A stretch of 64,000 nt of DNA from AC-32 sp963716865. Its GTDB lineage: Bacteria; Actinomycetota; Thermoleophilia; Gaiellales; Gaiellaceae. The translations under genes were made by a program, and so were the position numbers. Below, in pieces: positions 15,807 through 23,546 of this stretch. The notes under the pieces were generated by a model that was not told the origin of the DNA, searched no databases, and worked only from the letters and a program-made list of their open reading frames with translations. Where the stretch lies: the NCBI GenBank assembly GCA_963716865.1, contig CAVQUF010000005.1, positions 434,001-498,000 of the forward strand. The letters are read 5' to 3'. How positions within the stretch are numbered: the first letter of the stretch is position 1; every line of letters begins with the position of its first letter.

Positions 15807-16358
15807 ATCGCAAGCGACGCCCTAGCCTCCGACCCGAGGGTCGGCGAGATCTTCCTCGGCGCCGAGGAGCTGGGCGGCCGCGTCGCCGAGCTCGGCGCCC
15901 AGATCTCCGAGGACTACGCCGCGCGCAAGCTCGTGCTGATCGGGCTCCTCAAGGCGAGCTTCGTCTTCCTGGTCGACCTCTCGCGCTCGATCTCGATCCC
16001 GCACCAGGTCGACTTCGTCGAGCTGGCCGGCTACGGCGGGGCCGCAACCGGCGGGCACTCGCACGTGCGGCTCCTGCAGGACACCGAGATCCCGCTCCAG
16101 GGCCTCGACGTGCTGCTCGTCGAGGACGTGGTCGACACCGGTCTGACGCTCAACTACCTCTGCAAGGTCTTCGAGCTGCGCCGGCCCGCGAGCCTCCGTG
16201 TGGTGACGCTCCTCGACCGCCCCTACCGGCGGCTCGTGGGCGACCTGCCCGTGGACTACGTCGGCTTCACCGTCCCCGACGAGTTCTTCGTCGGCTACGG
16301 CTTCGACATCGACGAGCGCTGGCGCAACCTGCCCGAGCTCCGCCTCGCAAAAGTTTAG
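15807..16358 (+). CDS. hpt: hypoxanthine phosphoribosyltransferase-like protein, start unresolved
   Basis: The protein has the type I PRTase hallmark LLVEDVVDTGLTLNYL (PRPP loop), a hood-type start EIFLGAEELGGRVAELGAQISEDYA, SRSISIPHQVDFVEL and the C-terminal VDYVGFTVPDEFFVGYGFDIDERWRNLPEL of bacterial HPRT. It salvages hypoxanthine or guanine with PRPP. The family-like sequence reaches back to about 15840, but no in-frame ATG, GTG or TTG exists between the upstream stop (15720-15722) and GTG 15933, which would cut off the N-terminal 30 or more residues. ATC at 15807, after a weak GAGG, is used here as a placeholder. A base error, a frameshift or a non-AUG start are the alternatives. The stop lies inside the operator of the next gene. 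Confidence 0.72.
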   Translation: MASDALASDPRVGEIFLGAEELGGRVAELGAQISEDYAARKLVLIGLLKASFVFLVDLSRSISIPHQVDFVELAGYGGAATGGHSHVRLLQDTEIPLQGLDVLLVEDVVDTGLTLNYLCKVFELRRPASLRVVTLLDRPYRRLVGDLPVDYVGFTVPDEFFVGYGFDIDERWRNLPELRLAKV

Positions 16359-16383
16359 GCAAGCCTAACTTTTCGGCTAGACT
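16355..16383 (+). promoter_or_regulatory. metal-regulator operator and promoter of the NRAMP gene
   Basis: TTAGGC (16355-16360), AA, GCCTAA (16363-16368) is a perfect 6-bp inverted repeat of the DtxR/IdeR/MntR kind (TTAGG...CCTAA). TTAGGC can also serve as -35, and TAGACT (16378-16383) as -10 with a 17-bp spacer. So a metal-loaded repressor would sit on the -35. The operator overlaps the hpt stop codon. The transcript would begin at about 16390, predicting a leaderless start at GTG 16390 or ATG 16393. Confidence 0.7.
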
Positions 16384-17682
16384 GTGACCGTGATGGCGAC
16401 GCGGTCAGAGGGGGTCGCCGGCGTCAGCACACACGCTGCAGGCGAGGACGCGCTTCGCAGGTTCCCCAGGAAGCGGTCCTTCCGCGTCCTGCCGTTCCTG
16501 GGCCCCGCCTTCATCGCCTGCGTGGCGTACGTCGACCCGGGCAACTTCGCCACGAACATCGCCGCGGGCTCGAAGTTCGGGCTCGCGCTCTGCTGGGTGA
16601 TCGTCGCCTCGAACCTGATGGCGATGCTGATCCAGACGCTCTCGGCCAAGCTCGGGATCGCCACCGGGCGGAACCTCCCGGAGGTCTGCCGCGAGCGCTT
16701 CTCGCGCCGCACCTCGCGCGGGCTCTGGATCCAGGCGGAGCTGATCGCGATGGCCACCGACCTCGCGGAGGTGCTCGGGGCCGCTCTCGGGTTCCAGATC
16801 CTGCTCGGGATCCCGCTCTTCCCCGCCACGATCCTGACGGGCATCGTCACGTTCGCCATCCTCGGCCTGCAGCGATTCGGCCTGCGGCCGTTCGAGGCGG
16901 TCATCACGGCGTTCGTCGCGACGATCGGCATCTGCTACCTGTCCGAGCTCTTCATGGCGCACCCACCGCTCGGCTCGGTCGCGCAGCATTCGTTCACTCC
17001 GCAATTCGGCGGGAGCGAGCAGCTGCTGCTGGCCGTCGGGATCCTCGGCGCGACGGTGATGCCGCACGTGATCTACCTCCACTCGGCGCTGATGCAGAAC
17101 CGCGTCGTACCGCAGAACGACGAGGAGGCACGGCGCCTCTACCGGTTCACGAGGGTCGACGTGCTGATCGCGATGTCGATCGCGGGCGCGATCAACCTGT
17201 CGATGCTGGTGATGGCGGCGAGCGTCTTCTACAAGTCGGGCCTGCTGCACGTGGACTCGCTCGAGACCGCGCACAAGACGCTCCAGCCGATTCTCGGCGG
17301 CGCCTCGAGCACGCTCTTCGCGCTCGCGCTCCTGGCCTCGGGGCTCTCGAGCTCGATCGTGGGAACGCTGTCGGGACAGGTCGTGATGCAGGGCTTCATC
17401 CAGCGGAAGATCCCGATCTTCGTCCGCCGCCTCGTGACCCTGTTCCCGGCGCTGATCGTCGCCGCGATCGGGCTGAACCCCTCGCGCACGCTCGTGATCA
17501 GCCAGGTCATCCTCTCGTTCGGGATCCCGTTTGCGCTGATCCCGCTGGTCTGGTTCACGAGCCGCCGCGACCTGATGGGAGCGCTGGTCAACCGGCGGAT
17601 CACGACGATCGCAGCAACGGTCGTCGCCGCGATCATCTCCGCGCTGAACGTCTTCCTGCTCTGGCAGACGTTGTTGGCCTGA
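16384..17682 (+). CDS. mntH: NRAMP-family divalent metal (Mn2+/Fe2+) transporter
   Basis: This is a roughly 432-residue polytopic protein with the NRAMP signatures DPGNFATNIAAG in helix 1 and MPHVIYLHSAL in helix 6 (metal-binding Asp-Pro-Gly and Met-Pro-His), plus ASGLSSSIVGTLSGQVVMQGF in helix 8. It imports manganese or ferrous iron with protons. The annotated GTG at 16384 abuts the -10 box; the likely true start is ATG 16393 (3 codons later), giving a leaderless message. Control by a DtxR/MntR-type repressor is inferred from the palindrome at 16355. The terminator region after it is a triple 57-bp repeat. Confidence 0.93.
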   Translation: MTVMATRSEGVAGVSTHAAGEDALRRFPRKRSFRVLPFLGPAFIACVAYVDPGNFATNIAAGSKFGLALCWVIVASNLMAMLIQTLSAKLGIATGRNLPEVCRERFSRRTSRGLWIQAELIAMATDLAEVLGAALGFQILLGIPLFPATILTGIVTFAILGLQRFGLRPFEAVITAFVATIGICYLSELFMAHPPLGSVAQHSFTPQFGGSEQLLLAVGILGATVMPHVIYLHSALMQNRVVPQNDEEARRLYRFTRVDVLIAMSIAGAINLSMLVMAASVFYKSGLLHVDSLETAHKTLQPILGGASSTLFALALLASGLSSSIVGTLSGQVVMQGFIQRKIPIFVRRLVTLFPALIVAAIGLNPSRTLVISQVILSFGIPFALIPLVWFTSRRDLMGALVNRRITTIAATVVAAIISALNVFLLWQTLLA

Positions 17683-17686
17683 GGCG

Positions 17687-17857
17687 TCGCTTGCGATGCC
17701 GCTTGGAGGCCGTGCCGGCTCAGCCGGTGCGGCCGTCCCTGAGTCGCTTGCGATGCCGCTTGGAGGCCGTGCCGGCTCAGCCGGTGCGGCCGTCTCTGCG
17801 TCGCTTGCGATGCCGCTTGGAGGCCGTGCCGGCTCAGCCGGCGCGGCCGTCCTAGAG
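17687..17857. repeat. three tandem 57-bp units, each a long GC hairpin
   Basis: Units begin at 17687, 17744 and 17801, exactly 57 bp apart and nearly identical. Each contains GGCCGTGCCGGCT, a C, and AGCCGGTGCGGCC, a 13-bp stem with two mismatches (one in the third unit). The array lies between the ends of the convergent NRAMP and CcmI-like genes; the last unit covers the CcmI stop codon. It probably acts as a bidirectional transcription end. It is also open in frame as a 19-residue repeat, but that frame has no coding support. Confidence 0.85.
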
Positions 17858-18301
17858 AGGTTCTGCGGGCTCCGGACCGGGCTCGGGCACGCGGACGGGG
17901 CCGGGCGGCTCCGAGGGCACGGGCATCGGCTCGGGCACCGTGACCGGCGTCGGTGGCTCCAGCGGCGACGGGTACGGCTCGGCCGGCGGCTCCGGGATCT
18001 CGACCGAGGCGGGCTGCTTTCCGAGCGCCCGTAGCGCCTCTGCCGCCCGTCGCCTGAGCGGCCCGACGGAGGCCCGGTAGTCCTCGTCCGAGACCTTCCC
18101 CGTGCGGTGGTCGAACTCGAGCTCCTTGAGCGCGGCGAGCGCACGGTCGCGCTCCTCGGCGAGCGCAACACGCGCCTCCTCCTCGGGCGCGGGCGCGTCG
18201 AGCCGGTCGTCGGCCGGCGCAGGCTCGCGCAGGAACGGCCGCGCGACGAACAGCACGCAGGCGACGACGAGGACGACACCGAGAGCGAGCCACAGGGACA
18301 C
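17852..18301 (-). CDS. CcmI-like cytochrome c biogenesis protein, Pro-rich tail
   Basis: The 149-residue protein starts at GTG 18301, which shares one base with the ccmE stop. It has one N-terminal helix (WLALGVVLVVACVLFVARPFL), then an acidic region and ALAEERDRALAALKELEFDHRTGKVSDEDYRA, the short helical motif shared by CcmI-type c-biogenesis proteins. A 40-residue Pro/Glu-rich tail (VPEPMPVPSEPPGPV) follows. It probably scaffolds apocytochrome handling with CcmE at the membrane. No ccmF or ccmH is in the window. Confidence 0.7.
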   Translation of the reverse strand: MSLWLALGVVLVVACVLFVARPFLREPAPADDRLDAPAPEEEARVALAEERDRALAALKELEFDHRTGKVSDEDYRASVGPLRRRAAEALRALGKQPASVEIPEPPAEPYPSPLEPPTPVTVPEPMPVPSEPPGPVRVPEPGPEPAEPL

Positions 18302-18702
18302 TAGGACTTCTTCGGCGAGTACTTCGACGGGCACTTCGTCACGAGCGAGTCCCGCTTCGCGACGAACACGCCGCTGTGGTACCGGCCGTCCACGACCACG
18401 TCGCGGCCCACCTTGAAGAGGTCGGGCACGCTGCCGTGGTAGACGACGGGAACCGCGGTGCTCCCGGCGCCGCGGATGTCGGAGACGTCGAACCGCAGCC
18501 CGCGGCTCGAGTAGCCGCTCCCGTGCACCGGCCCGACGACCCTTCCGACGAGGGAGACCTTGCCACGGTGCCCGGCGAGCTGGCTCGGCGTCAGCTGCGG
18601 CGTCCGGCCGCCGGCGATCGAGACGTACACGAGGAAGACCGCGAGCACGCCCGCGACCGACAGCGCCAAGACGAGCCGAACGCTCCGGGTATTCCGGGCC
18701 AC
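18301..18702 (-). CDS. ccmE: heme chaperone CcmE, Cys-type (CxxxY)
   Basis: The 133-residue protein has an N-terminal membrane anchor (LVLALSVAGVLAVFLVYVSI), then an OB-fold domain (LTPSQLAGHRGKVSLVGRVVG, LRFDVSDIRG, VPVVYHGSVPDLFKVGRDVVVDG) and the heme-attachment site TKCPSKY near the C-terminus. Classical CcmE uses HxxxY; here His is Cys (CxxxY), as in archaeal and some bacterial CcmE proteins. It carries heme to the cytochrome c lyase. GTG 18702 is preceded by TAGAAT (18709-18714) with its first T 12 nt upstream, so the message is probably leaderless. The CcmI-like gene follows. Confidence 0.88.
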   Translation of the reverse strand: MARNTRSVRLVLALSVAGVLAVFLVYVSIAGGRTPQLTPSQLAGHRGKVSLVGRVVGPVHGSGYSSRGLRFDVSDIRGAGSTAVPVVYHGSVPDLFKVGRDVVVDGRYHSGVFVAKRDSLVTKCPSKYSPKKS

Positions 18703-18721
18703 GCAGGGATTCTAGAGGGCG

Positions 18722-18964
18722 CTACCGCTCGCGGGCGGGCTCGGTGCGGCGCGACGGGATCCGGTAGCCGTGCTCCTCGCACAGGCTCCCCGGGTTGTCC
18801 TCGGTGAGCGCGTCGCAGTAGCCCTTACCGTAGGCCGCGCGCATGAAGGCGGCGACGACCTCGAGGTTCCATTCGCCGATGTCGGCCGCCTCCCGCCAGA
18901 GGTCGGCGAGCCGGAGGTCGATGTCGAGCTCGAGCAGGTCGATCCGTGAAGGACGCTTGGCCAT
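18722..18964 (-). CDS. conserved-looking hypothetical protein, 80 aa
   Basis: The product is not recognised. It is helical and acidic (IDLLELDIDLRLADLWREAADIG, VVAAFMRAAYGKGYCDAL) with two Cys residues, C-terminal half EDNPGSLCEEHGYRIPSR. A TACGCT box (18971-18976) starts 12 nt before the ATG, so it has its own leaderless promoter. It lies 19 bp upstream of ccmE on the same strand. Confidence 0.6.
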   Translation of the reverse strand: MAKRPSRIDLLELDIDLRLADLWREAADIGEWNLEVVAAFMRAAYGKGYCDALTEDNPGSLCEEHGYRIPSRRTEPARER

Positions 18965-19027
18965 GCGCTGAGCGTAGATAGAGGCCCGGACGGCACGATT
19001 CGCCGGCCAGCGAAGGAGCTACCGTTT

Positions 19028-19774
19028 GTGGCCGTGAAACGCCTTCTTTCGTCGTATCGCTGGCGGCGACGCCTGATCTGGTTGACGGCCTTGGCAGTGA
19101 TCGTCGGCGCCGGGACCGCGATCGCGCTGCTGGTGCCGAACACCCGTCCCAAGGAAATCGGCCCCTCCAACGTGACCGTGAAGATCGCGCCCTCGCCCAC
19201 ACGTGTTCGGCTGACGCAGCACGACGAGGCCCTCGCGCTCGCGGTCGCGTCGAGATTCCTCCACACCGCGGTCGCCCGGAGAGACGTCGATCGCTCGTGG
19301 AATCTCGTGTCCGTCGAGTTCCGCTCCGGGTTCACGCGCAAGCAATGGGACAGCGGAGACCTGCCTGTCGTCACGTACCCGGTGGGAAAGACGAGATCTA
19401 ACCTCCTGTATTCGGACACGGACGGCGTCGGCTACTTGCTCGCGATATCTCCGACCAGAGGCTCCCACCAGGCGCCGGCGAGCTTCGAGATCGGCCTTCA
19501 CCCGGTGGGCTCGGGGCAGCACCGCCGCTGGGTGGTCGACTCCTGGCAGCCGGTCAACGGCGGAGTCGCTACGGCGAGCGGCGGCGGTGGCGGTGGCGGT
19601 GGCGGAAATGCGAGCGGCAGTGGGACGAGCCCGGAGGCGGAGGGCAAGCCCGCCGAAGGCAAGATCTGGCTCCTCGTGCCCGCAGGCCTGCTCAGCCTGA
19701 TCGTCCTCATCCCGCTCGGGATCGTGAGCGTGACTTGGATCCGCGCCCGGCGCGCCCGGCGCGCACTGCTCTAG
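19028..19774 (+). CDS. bitopic membrane protein with extracytoplasmic domain
   Basis: The protein has up to 248 residues. A basic N-terminus is followed by a membrane helix (LIWLTALAVIVGAGTAIALLV), then about 160 extracytoplasmic residues containing SRFLHTAVARRDVDRSWNLVSVEFRSGFTRKQW, a short enzyme-free fold resembling small NTF2-like or lipoprotein domains, a Gly/Ser-rich linker near residues 185-200, and a second helix (LLVPAGLLSLIVLIPLGIVSV) with an Arg-rich end. TACCGT (19020-19025) lies 14 nt before GTG 19034, so 19034 may be the real start. The family is not recognised. Confidence 0.65.
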   Translation: MAVKRLLSSYRWRRRLIWLTALAVIVGAGTAIALLVPNTRPKEIGPSNVTVKIAPSPTRVRLTQHDEALALAVASRFLHTAVARRDVDRSWNLVSVEFRSGFTRKQWDSGDLPVVTYPVGKTRSNLLYSDTDGVGYLLAISPTRGSHQAPASFEIGLHPVGSGQHRRWVVDSWQPVNGGVATASGGGGGGGGGNASGSGTSPEAEGKPAEGKIWLLVPAGLLSLIVLIPLGIVSVTWIRARRARRALL

Positions 19775-19778
19775 CCCT

Positions 19779-20591
19779 ATGGGAAGGATCCGCTTCGGGC
19801 CCGCGCGGGTCCCTTCGCGCCAGAGCCCCAAGAGGGCGATCTCGATGCTGCAGAAGCGGGGCTTTACGGCGTGCGAGATCGACTTCGAGGGCGGCTTCTG
19901 GATGGACTACCCCTGGGCGGAGCGGTTCGGCGAGGCTGCGCGCGAGGCGAAGATCGCGCTCTCGGTGCACGCGCCGATCGCGGGCTTCATGGGCCATCTC
20001 GAGCGCGACAAGAAGCAGCGTATGGCAGTCGGGATGCTCGACCATTCCGCGGGAATCGCGAGGACCGCGGGCGCCGAGCTCGTCGTTTTCCACCCCGGGT
20101 TCCTGCTCGGCCGCGAGCGCGCTGCCGCGATCGACTCCGTCTGCGAGCAGCTCGGCGAGCTGCGCGAGCGGCTGGAGGGAAAGGACCGGGCGGTGCCGTT
20201 CGGGATCGAGGTGATGGGCCGCGTCCGCGATCTCGGGAGCCTCGACGACGTGATCGAGATCTCCGCCCGCTGCGGTTGGGTGCGCCCCGTCCTCGACTTC
20301 GCGCACATGCACGCGACGAGCGACGGCGCCTACACCGACGTGGAGCCGTTCGCGGCGGCGCTCGAGGCAGCCGACGACGTGCTCGAGCCGAAGGCGCCCT
20401 TCCACATCCACTTCTCCGACATCGCCTACGCCAACCGGAACGAGACGAGGCACCTGCCCTACGGCGAGGGAACGCTGCGGGCCGACCCGCTCCGCAAGGC
20501 GCTCAGACGCTTCAAGCGCCCGGCGACGGTGATCTCCGAGTCGCCGGACGAAGGGAGCGACCAGGCGATCCGGGCCGTCCTCGGCCCGTGA
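19779..20591 (+). CDS. TIM-barrel protein of the AP endonuclease IV / xylose isomerase-like family
   Basis: The 270-residue protein reads through a TIM barrel of the endonuclease IV type: FTACEIDFEGGFWMD, LSVHAPIAGFMGH, AELVVFHPGFLLG, PFGIEVMGRV, VRPVLDFAHMHA, FHIHFSDI and TVISESPDEGSDQA. His, Glu and Asp residues at strand ends match trinuclear-zinc ligands. It could be a DNA repair endonuclease or a related sugar isomerase-like enzyme. It is 4 nt from the preceding membrane-protein gene on the same strand, so the two may be cotranscribed. Confidence 0.82.
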   Translation: MGRIRFGPARVPSRQSPKRAISMLQKRGFTACEIDFEGGFWMDYPWAERFGEAAREAKIALSVHAPIAGFMGHLERDKKQRMAVGMLDHSAGIARTAGAELVVFHPGFLLGRERAAAIDSVCEQLGELRERLEGKDRAVPFGIEVMGRVRDLGSLDDVIEISARCGWVRPVLDFAHMHATSDGAYTDVEPFAAALEAADDVLEPKAPFHIHFSDIAYANRNETRHLPYGEGTLRADPLRKALRRFKRPATVISESPDEGSDQAIRAVLGP

Positions 20592-20671
20592 CGTAGACCT
20601 TCGCCCCCCTCGACGGATGACGCAGACCGGAGTACCCTCGACGGCGAGAGCCGGGCTGAACTACCTGGGAG

Positions 20672-22030
20672 GTGATCTCGGTGCCCGAGCTTCCGAGCGG
20701 GACGGTCACCTTTCTCTTCACCGACATCGAGAGCTCGACCTCGCTGGTGGAGAGCCTGGGCGATCGCTACGGCCTCCTGCTCCGCGATCACCGCCGACTG
20801 CTGCGAGCAGCCGTCGGGGAAGCGGGCGGGGTCGAGGTCGACTGCCGCGCGGACGAGTTTTTCGGGGCGTTCACGGACGCGCGGGACGCTGTCGAGGCAG
20901 CCCTCTCGGCGCAGCGGGCGTTCGGGCTCCACCGGTGGCCGGGTGAGCTCCAGCCCGCGGTCCGGATGGGCATCCACACAGGTGAGCCGGCCCTCGCCGA
21001 GGAGGGCTATCTCGGTCTCGACGTCCATCAGGCCGCACGCGTCTGTGCCGCGGCGAATGGTGGCCAGGTGCTGGTGTCCGGGTCGACGTGGGAGTCGCTC
21101 GCTGACTCGGAGCTCGACGGTGTCGGCCTCAGGGACCTCGGTGAGCACACGCTGAGAGGCCTCTCGTCTCCCGCGCGGATCTTCCAGGTCGTCGTCGACG
21201 ACCTTCCGTCGGAGTTCCCGCCGTTGCGCAGCGCCGGCGCGGCCGAGCCGGGTCCGTTCGAGGGCCGTGAGCAGGAGCTCGCGCAGACGGCGGCGACACG
21301 GCTGCGTCAGGCGCTCTCGGGCCTCCGCGAGGTCTGGAGACCGCCGCCCGATCTCGAGGAGCTCGGCTGGGAGGTGAGAGCGCTTCTGCCCGCGGCTCGA
21401 CCGGCCGATCAGGGACCGCTGGCAGAGCTCGGTGGTGCCCTCCTCGCGAGCGGGCGCTCGGTGGTCAAGGCCGATCGCTACCTGGCGAGCCTCGACCGTG
21501 ACTCGATGGAGCGACGGCTCCGCGAGTACCGCGAGATGGGGGTCGTCTCGAGGCGCGCACGAGGCCAGGCGGACGCACTCGTGAGCCGGATCGCGCACAT
21601 CGACCGACTCGCGGCGCGGCGGAACGGCGTCGACGAGACGGCAAGCGAGCTGGCCGCCGCGATCCGCTCGCTCGGCGAGCGCATCCGCGACCGGGCGGAC
21701 CCCACCCCCGACCTGAGCAGTGAGGTGGCGATCCTGTCCGTGCGCGCCCGAACTGCGAACCTCGACGACGCCCTCGCCGCGGCACGGAGCCAGCTCGGTC
21801 TCATGGACGTCAAGCTTCGCCGCACGCGCTTCCGCGGGGTCTTTCGACACGGCGAGCGGTACGTCGTCCCCTATCACGACGAGATGGGAGTGGAGCACCG
21901 CGCGGAGTTTGAAGCGCGCGACGAGGCCCGATCCTTCCGCTGGACGGTCCGATTTGCCCAGAAGCAGAAGGGCCAATACACCGGTCCGTCGTTCCGAGGC
22001 CACGAATGGGGAAGCAGCGGAGGTAATTAG
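20672..22030 (+). CDS. class III adenylate/guanylate cyclase-domain protein with long helical C-terminus
   Basis: The product has 452 residues. Residues about 8-175 are a class III cyclase domain: GTVTFLFTDIESSTSLVE (metal Asp), GGVEVDCRADEFFGAF (second Asp), VRMGIHTGEP, LGLDVHQAARVCAAANGGQVLVSG. The typical substrate Lys and transition-state residues are not clearly present, so activity is uncertain. About 230 residues of coiled, Arg-rich helix follow, unlike the 979-residue cyclase-ATPase at 23547. GTG 20672 has GGGAGGT nearby; TACCCT further up may be a -10. Targets are unknown. Confidence 0.82.
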   Translation: MISVPELPSGTVTFLFTDIESSTSLVESLGDRYGLLLRDHRRLLRAAVGEAGGVEVDCRADEFFGAFTDARDAVEAALSAQRAFGLHRWPGELQPAVRMGIHTGEPALAEEGYLGLDVHQAARVCAAANGGQVLVSGSTWESLADSELDGVGLRDLGEHTLRGLSSPARIFQVVVDDLPSEFPPLRSAGAAEPGPFEGREQELAQTAATRLRQALSGLREVWRPPPDLEELGWEVRALLPAARPADQGPLAELGGALLASGRSVVKADRYLASLDRDSMERRLREYREMGVVSRRARGQADALVSRIAHIDRLAARRNGVDETASELAAAIRSLGERIRDRADPTPDLSSEVAILSVRARTANLDDALAAARSQLGLMDVKLRRTRFRGVFRHGERYVVPYHDEMGVEHRAEFEARDEARSFRWTVRFAQKQKGQYTGPSFRGHEWGSSGGN

Positions 22031-22051
22031 GCGTGGCCTTGCCACGCTCCG

Positions 22052-23524
22052 TCACCGCGAGGCGGCGGTCGCCTCGTCCAGGGCCGACTTGACGTCGTAG
22101 TAGTGCCTCCGAGCCTCCTCGAGGGTGTCTCCGATCGCCGTCAGGCCGATCCGCCCGGCCACCGCGAGCGCGCTGACCATGTGCAGGACGACGCCCGTCT
22201 CCCGCTCGGCGTCCCAGCCGAGGCCGCGCTCGGCGACGAGGTCGAAGAGGTCGTCGGGGGTGAGCGACCTGTACGCGGGCGAGTCCAGGTGGTCGGTCGC
22301 CGCGTACTGCTTTACGTCGCCCTCGCCCGTCCGGTACTCGCCGGCGAGCGCGTGGTAGGCGCCGTCCGTGAGCGTCGTGAGCGCAAACAGCGGGTGCGTG
22401 GTTCCCCCGCAGCGCAGGTTGATCTCCAGCGCGTAGGGCTGCCAGCCGCCGTCCCCTTCGACCGCGACGAAGTCCACCGAGGCCCGCCCGATCGCGCCCT
22501 CCCGCGCCAGCCGCTGGCCGACCTTCAGCCCTTCGGCCGCGATCTGCTGCGCGTAGTCGGGGTCGGCGGGAAAATGGCACCCGAAGTACGTCTGGCCGTA
22601 GCGCCCGCCGAGAATCTGGTCGTGCGTGGACATGACGTCCACCTGCCCGGCCGGGCTCATCCGGAGCTGGACGCTCGGGCTGTGGACGCGTTCGCCCTCG
22701 ATCCGCTCCTCGACGATCCCGCCCCCGGTCGCGAGCGCCTCGACGTACTCCTCGACGTTCATCTCCTCGTCCTCGAGCTGGAGCGACGCGAGCGGGTCGC
22801 CGTCGGCCGCGGAGAGGTCGACGATCGCGTTTCCGAGCCCGCTGACGCCCTCGTCGAGCTTCAGGACCGCGCGGCGCGCCTCCGGGCGGCGCTCGCGGAG
22901 CTCCCGGAGCGCTCCGGCCACGTCACCCGGCCCGTCGAGCTCGAGCCCCACCGGATGCGGGACGTCCTCTTCCTCGAAGATCGCACGGCTTCCCTTCTTC
23001 GTTCCGAAGCGGTTCAGGGCCGGGTCGGAGCCGAAGATCGGAAGCTCGAGCTCCACCGCGAGCCGCGCCTCGTCGTCGGTCATGCAGAACGGGAGAATGA
23101 GCGCGAGCTCCGGGTCTCCGATCAGGCCGCGAACCCGTCGCAGCGCGCCCGGGCGGGCCAGGAGCTTCCGCGTGAGCGGCTCGTTGCGGCCGTCCACGAG
23201 CGCGACCGGGAGGAACCGCGCCCTGGCCTCGGGCGTGTCCAGCTCGGGCACGAGCCCGAAGTAGTAGTCGAGCAGGCGCGGGTGGATCGGCTGGGAGGTC
23301 ACGTAGACGACCTTCGACCGCGGCGCCCGCAGCAGGCTCAGCACCAGGCACAGGAACCGCTCCTCGTACGCGGGGAAGACCGGGACGAGCTGGTCTGGGA
23401 CGTCGAGGCTGACCGAGTGGACGACGACGACCGTTCGCTCGACGTCGCCGATCGAGCGAAGCGTGACGGTCGGCCACAGGGTTCGGAGCTTCTCCTGCAG
23501 CACGGAGAACTGCGGGTCGGTCAT
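22052..23524 (-). CDS. ATP-grasp protein related to PGM1 peptide ligase
   Basis: The 490-residue protein resembles the PGM1-type ATP-grasp ligases that make peptide bonds in pheganomycin-like biosynthesis: N-terminal TVVVVHSVSLDVPDQLVPVFPAYEERFLCLVL, RSKVVYVTSQPIHPRLLDYYFGLVP, ATP-grasp core NRFGTKKGSRAIFEEEDVPHPVGLEL, VLKLDEGVSGLGNAIV, EERIEGE and the metal-binding end ALEINLRCGGTTHP. Proteins of this type are common in actinobacteria without a pheganomycin cluster, and the substrates are unknown. The neighbours are two cyclase-domain proteins. It converges with the 20672 gene. Confidence 0.8.
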   Translation of the reverse strand: MTDPQFSVLQEKLRTLWPTVTLRSIGDVERTVVVVHSVSLDVPDQLVPVFPAYEERFLCLVLSLLRAPRSKVVYVTSQPIHPRLLDYYFGLVPELDTPEARARFLPVALVDGRNEPLTRKLLARPGALRRVRGLIGDPELALILPFCMTDDEARLAVELELPIFGSDPALNRFGTKKGSRAIFEEEDVPHPVGLELDGPGDVAGALRELRERRPEARRAVLKLDEGVSGLGNAIVDLSAADGDPLASLQLEDEEMNVEEYVEALATGGGIVEERIEGERVHSPSVQLRMSPAGQVDVMSTHDQILGGRYGQTYFGCHFPADPDYAQQIAAEGLKVGQRLAREGAIGRASVDFVAVEGDGGWQPYALEINLRCGGTTHPLFALTTLTDGAYHALAGEYRTGEGDVKQYAATDHLDSPAYRSLTPDDLFDLVAERGLGWDAERETGVVLHMVSALAVAGRIGLTAIGDTLEEARRHYYDVKSALDEATAASR

Positions 23525-23546
23525 CGCGGTGACGCGGAACGCTACT

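Noticed and set aside
17696..18034. plus-strand ORF with three 19-residue repeats
   Set aside because: The repeats follow from 57-bp DNA units and lie antisense to the CcmI-like gene; no start signals or composition of a real protein.
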